Part shown: piece by piece, positions 61,053-64,000 of the stretch
How the letters are laid out: the number at the start of each line of letters is the position of its first letter
Numbering within the stretch: the stretch's first letter is position 1
Assembly (NCBI RefSeq): GCF_001641695.1
Contig: NZ_LSEF01000073.1
Location: 19,754-83,753 of the forward strand
DNA from: Bradyrhizobium neotropicale
Lineage (GTDB): Bacteria; Pseudomonadota; Alphaproteobacteria; Rhizobiales; Xanthobacteraceae
Direction: 5' to 3'
DNA: 64,000 nucleotides
Program-made: the position numbers and the translations under genes
Notes under the pieces: generated by a model
The model's database searches: none
What the model saw: only the letters and a program-made list of their open reading frames with translations
What the model was told of the DNA's origin: nothing

Positions 61053-62177
61053 TTAGGTCGCCGAGACCTTGAGCTTCACGAACCGGTCGGGGTTCGTGAT
61101 CGAGCCGCCCACGCGCTTGCGCGAGTGGAAACGGGTCTGGCCCTTGGTCGCCATGCTGTAGGGATCGCGCAGCACCTGGAACGAGACGCGATCGACGATC
61201 CGATAACCGGACAGGTCGCCGAACAGGATGGGGAACTTGTTCGCCCCGATATCGTCCATGTCGACGGCCTCGATGATCGGACGGCCGAGCAGCGTCGGCG
61301 CGGCGCCGTTATTGAGATCGTCGATCAGAAGATAACGGCCCATGCCGTCCTTGAACTGGCGGATTGCCGAGATCGTGTTGCGATTCATCAGCCACACGCC
61401 ACGCTGCGCCCAGAGGGTTGGGATGGCGTGAAACATCCCGATCAGCACGTCAGCCGGCGTCGAGCTCGGGAAACCACCAGCGGCGCCGGTGATGACCTGG
61501 GAAATGCCGCTGGCGGTCATGAGGCCGGCCGGCTGAGTGGTGCCGTTGCCCTTCACGAACGCGGTGCCCTCTGCGATCGCGAACGACTCCGCCGTGTCGG
61601 AGGCAAGTTCGCCTTCGAGGTTGTAGGCGTTGTCCTCCAGGAGCTGGTTGGAGACGTCCGTGTAGGTCGCCGCCTCGTAAGGCGTGATGGTCACGCCAGC
61701 GTAAGACGGCTCGCTCTCGGTGCGGTCGGCGGTGTCAGCCACCCAGGTCGCGGCGGTGCTGCCGGTGCGGCTCGGATACTGGATCTGTGCCGCGCCGACC
61801 GTCACGACACGCGCATACTGGCGGATCGGCGAGAACAGGCGCAGAAGCTTGAGGACTTCGCGACCGAATTCCGGCGGCGTGAGCGCGCCGTTGGCGGCGA
61901 CGGCAAGCGTCTTTTTTTCGAGTTCGCTCAGGGCGTCGGGTCCGTTGCGAAGGAAGTTTCCGAACGACTTCGTCTCGCCGTCGTCGGACACCGCGCCGTG
62001 GCCCTGGCGGTTCAGCTTTGCCTCCAGGCGATCGAGGCGTTCGGCCGATTTGGTCTCGATTGCCTTGATTCGATCTTCGAACGAGCCTTGAAACTCGCCG
62101 AGGGCCTTGGTCACGATCGCCGCCGGGTCGGTATCGCCGCCGGTGTCTTTCAGTTCGAGGGGAGAAACATGCTTCAT
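61053..62177 (-). CDS. Phage major capsid protein (HK97 family)
   Basis: A 374-residue HK97-fold capsid protein. An N-terminal helical delta-like scaffold (about 1-90, KSAERLDRLEAKLNRQ) precedes the mature domain (LTPPEFGREVLKLLRLFSPI, YPSRTGSTAATWVADTADR, SDTAESFAIAEGTAFVKGNG). The protease encoded upstream should remove the N-terminal part. ATG 62177 follows AAGGTGA; GTG 62192 is an alternative. It is the first intact gene of the operon in this window. Confidence 0.93.
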   Translation of the reverse strand: MKHVSPLELKDTGGDTDPAAIVTKALGEFQGSFEDRIKAIETKSAERLDRLEAKLNRQGHGAVSDDGETKSFGNFLRNGPDALSELEKKTLAVAANGALTPPEFGREVLKLLRLFSPIRQYARVVTVGAAQIQYPSRTGSTAATWVADTADRTESEPSYAGVTITPYEAATYTDVSNQLLEDNAYNLEGELASDTAESFAIAEGTAFVKGNGTTQPAGLMTASGISQVITGAAGGFPSSTPADVLIGMFHAIPTLWAQRGVWLMNRNTISAIRQFKDGMGRYLLIDDLNNGAAPTLLGRPIIEAVDMDDIGANKFPILFGDLSGYRIVDRVSFQVLRDPYSMATKGQTRFHSRKRVGGSITNPDRFVKLKVSAT

Positions 62178-62207
62178 GGTAGTGACGTTCACCTTTCTAG
62201 GGTTGGT

Positions 62208-62530
62208 TCAGTTGGATGACGCCGCAGCGAAGCGTCGAATTATTGCTGCCACCGCAAGCGCGGCGTCGTAGTTCTTCGCGCTGGTGATGCGAGCGCGGGG
62301 ATGGGCGGGATTGCGCACCACGCTGATCTCAGCGAGGTCGAGCGCACTGATGACGCGGTTACGGCCTTGCGTGGTTGACGCCTTGGTGCGGAAGCCAATC
62401 GACAATCCGTCGACCAGCTTGCTCTTGACCATTGCGAGAACCGAACGAGCACGCGGCTTGTCCATGTGAAGCTTGCCTTTGACGACAAGGCCTTCGGTTG
62501 TCTCGGCGGTTTCTGTCCAGGTGCCGACTA
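62208..62530 (-). pseudogene. HK97-family prohead protease, 3-prime fragment cut by an IS
   Basis: About 107 residues remain: TWTETAETTEGLVVKGKLHMD, VKSKLVDGLSIGFRTKAST, SALDLAEISVVRNPAHPRA. This is the C-terminal half of the protease (GLSIGF and EISVV motifs). The IS630-family element inserted at a TA (62529-62530) after codons reading LVGTW; the N-terminal half with the catalytic serine lies beyond position 64000, if still present. Without it the capsid cannot mature. Confidence 0.88.
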
Positions 62531-62538
62531 GTGGTTCA

Positions 62539-63669
62539 TCACAGTGGTTTTGACTCTTTGGCGGCAACTGGATAGGCGCGACCGAGTTTGGCGCGGGCTT
62601 TGTCGGTTGTGAACATCCATTTGATGCGGTCTCGCGCCTTGTTTCGCTGCCGTTGCCATGCTGCGATTTCTTTTCGAAGCCTTTTGGGATCGTCGATGCG
62701 ACGGCCGAGACACTGGCGCTGCAGCACGCTGATCTCGCACTCGACCATATTGAGCCAGCTGGCGTGTTTCGGGGTGTAGTGGAACTCGAGGCGGCGCAGG
62801 ATGCGACGGGCCTCGGCAGGCGCAAATGCCTGATATAGCGCGCCGGCCGTATGAATCGACAGATTGTCCTGCACCACACGGATGCAGGCGGCATTGGGAT
62901 AGTGGACGTCGACGAGTTCGCGCATGCAGTGCGCGTAGTCGACCGCGGCGCGGTGGTCTGTAACCTTGACATTGCGCCAGCCGCGATGCGGATCGAAGGT
63001 GACGAAGAGATTGACGGTACCGTTGCGGCGATATTCGTAATCGTAGCGCTCGCGCTGTCCCGGTTGGGCAGGGATCGGCTGGCGTACCTCGCCGATCAGC
63101 TGGACTGGGGTCTCGTCGAAGCAAACCAGGGGCCGCTCGGGATCCGGCGCCTCGGCGTAGAGATCGAGCACATCCTCCATCCGGGCGACGTATTCGCCGT
63201 CGACATGAGGAATGCACCACATATCCCGGCGCCACGGCTTGAGGTCGTTGTCGGCCAGCCGGCGGCGCACGGTCTCGCCCGACAGGCTGGCGTGATCGGT
63301 GAGCTTGACCATCGCGTCGGCCAGCAATGTCAGCGTCCAGCGTTTGCGGCCGGCGGGCGGCTTGGCGCATGCCGTCGCCACCAGCAGGGCCTCTTCCTTG
63401 CCTGTCAGCTTGCGTTCCGCGCCCGGACGCGGCTCCTCACTCAAGGCCCGCTCCAGATTGCCTTCTACGAAACGGCGTTTGGTCCGGCCGACGGTGGAAA
63501 GGCTGACCCGGACGGTTCGGGCAATCTCCGCGTCGCAGCTGCCTGAATCGGCCGCCAGCACAATCTGAGCCCGTTTGAGTTTGCGGGCGGAATGCGTGCC
63601 GCCGCCGAGCATTGCCGTCAGTTCGTCCCGCTCGGCTTGGCTCAATTCGACCCGATAACGTACATTCAT
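62539..63669 (-). CDS. IS630-family transposase
   Basis: A 376-residue DDE transposase. N-terminal helix-turn-helix region (about 26-80, DAEIARTVRVSLSTVGRTKRRF), then the catalytic residues D185 (CFDETPVQ), D268 (VVQDNLSIH) and E310 (ASWLNMVECEI). It seems intact. AAGGAGG before ATG 63669 is a strong ribosome site. Its stop lies in the left inverted repeat, which is normal for compact ISs. Confidence 0.95.
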   Translation of the reverse strand: MNVRYRVELSQAERDELTAMLGGGTHSARKLKRAQIVLAADSGSCDAEIARTVRVSLSTVGRTKRRFVEGNLERALSEEPRPGAERKLTGKEEALLVATACAKPPAGRKRWTLTLLADAMVKLTDHASLSGETVRRRLADNDLKPWRRDMWCIPHVDGEYVARMEDVLDLYAEAPDPERPLVCFDETPVQLIGEVRQPIPAQPGQRERYDYEYRRNGTVNLFVTFDPHRGWRNVKVTDHRAAVDYAHCMRELVDVHYPNAACIRVVQDNLSIHTAGALYQAFAPAEARRILRRLEFHYTPKHASWLNMVECEISVLQRQCLGRRIDDPKRLRKEIAAWQRQRNKARDRIKWMFTTDKARAKLGRAYPVAAKESKPL

Positions 63670-63707
63670 GCTTCGCCTCCTTGTCGGAGGCCGGGACGAA
63701 TCCAGCT

Positions 63708-63989
63708 ATGAGTCAAAAATCAGGCGCGCACTTCACCGAGAAGCAGGGACACTATCTCGCTTTCATCCATACCTACTCGTACATGTTCGGACAGCCGCCC
63801 GCCGAGGCCGACATCCAGCGGCATTTCCGCGTCAGCCCGCCGTCAGTCCACCAGATGATCCTCACCCTCGAACGCAACGGGTTCATTCGTCGCCAGCCCG
63901 GCGTCGCTCGAAGCATCGAGATCCTCTTGCCACCCGAAAAGTTGCCTATCCTCGGATGGCTCGGTATCAAAACGTCAAAATCACTGTGA
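63708..63989 (+). CDS. LexA-like winged-helix protein carried by the IS
   Basis: A 93-residue protein resembling the DNA-binding domain of LexA without a protease part: FTEKQGHYLAFIHTYSYMFGQPPAEADIQRHF, then SPPSVHQMILTLERNGFIRR and PGVARSIEIL. It starts 38 bp from the transposase start, pointing away, and its stop is inside the right inverted repeat. This position suggests it could bind the shared promoter and control transposase, but it could also be a captured host gene. The ribosome site before ATG 63708 is weak. Confidence 0.75.
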   Translation: MSQKSGAHFTEKQGHYLAFIHTYSYMFGQPPAEADIQRHFRVSPPSVHQMILTLERNGFIRRQPGVARSIEILLPPEKLPILGWLGIKTSKSL

Positions 63990-64000
63990 TGAACCACTAG

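Larger units (their letters stand above)
62531..63997. mobile_element. IS630-family insertion sequence with passenger gene
   Basis: A 1467-bp element. The ends are inverted repeats: GTGGTTCATCACAGTG at 62531-62546 and CACTGTGATGAACCAC at 63982-63997, and the following TTTTGAC / GTCAAAA extend the match to about 24 bases with one mismatch. TA occurs on both sides (62529-62530 and 63998-63999), the IS630 target duplication. It holds a leftward transposase and a rightward winged-helix gene, and both genes end inside the inverted repeats. Confidence 0.93.
48156..64000. mobile_element. Integrated prophage-like element (left end; right end outside window)
   Basis: From a tyrosine integrase at the left, through unknown cargo and control DNA, to a leftward head and tail operon at the right. 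Terminase, capsid, prohead protease fragment, connectors, tail completion and tape measure genes are recognised, but no portal, major tail or tail tip gene lies in the window. The prohead protease is interrupted by an IS630-family insertion, so the element is probably defective as it stands. The left boundary is uncertain by a few hundred bases. Confidence 0.85.

Noticed and set aside
48156..64000. CRISPR array
   Set aside because: Repeats in the element are palindromes and three short iteron-like copies; there is no regular repeat-spacer pattern here or elsewhere in the window.

Overview
The window is a high-GC alphaproteobacterial chromosome segment, most likely from Bradyrhizobium or a close relative. 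This rests on gene content (TAXI-TRAP and Liv-type uptake systems, an IalB family protein, ICE-like iron boxes, acyl-CoA modules) and on several families of palindromic intergenic repeats that I associate with that genus. I could run no database search, so family names come from motif reading and memory.

Layout. 1-3181: the end of a TAXI solute receptor gene and its fused TRAP permease. 3204-5051: a glutaminase fused to STAS and cyclic-nucleotide-binding domains. 5243-11089: a MazG-like protein, a carboxymuconolactone decarboxylase-like protein, a 33-residue membrane peptide, and an acyl-CoA module (CoA-transferase, thiolase, thiolase-like protein without the nucleophilic cysteine, and a DUF35 partner). 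11140-24447: a sugar-acid catabolic cluster around a LacI regulator. Its leftward arm holds a MalEFGK-type ABC importer, a DenD-like dehydrogenase, a KDG kinase and a KDPG aldolase. Its rightward arm holds a xylonate-dehydratase-like protein, two SDRs and a Tat-exported serine hydrolase. Two matching LacI operators link regulator and arms. 24451-27953: a GFA protein, a DMT exporter with a divergent LysR, a site-2 protease and a small membrane protein.

27966-34051: an iron-uptake operon (TonB-dependent siderophore receptor, PiuC-type dioxygenase, ExbB, ExbD, TonB) with three TTTAGAA boxes upstream; a fourth box precedes a small unknown gene. 34436-39396: an RND efflux pump (adaptor plus one permease) and an IalB protein. 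39414-42488: an arylsulfatase and a divergent TetR regulator sharing a perfect palindromic operator. 42470-47096: a complete branched-chain-amino-acid-type ABC importer. 47481-47843: a DUF1428 protein.

48156 to the window end is an integrated element read as a defective prophage: a tyrosine integrase, unknown cargo genes, a palindrome and iteron-like cluster near 52.2-52.6 kb, then a tightly overlapping leftward morphogenesis operon (prohead protease, major capsid, connectors, terminase, tail proteins, tape measure). The gene order is unusual, with terminase between head-tail connector and tail genes. The prohead protease gene is cut by an IS630-family element whose two 27-bp ends and TA duplication are visible at 62529-64000. 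That element also carries a divergent LexA-like winged-helix gene.
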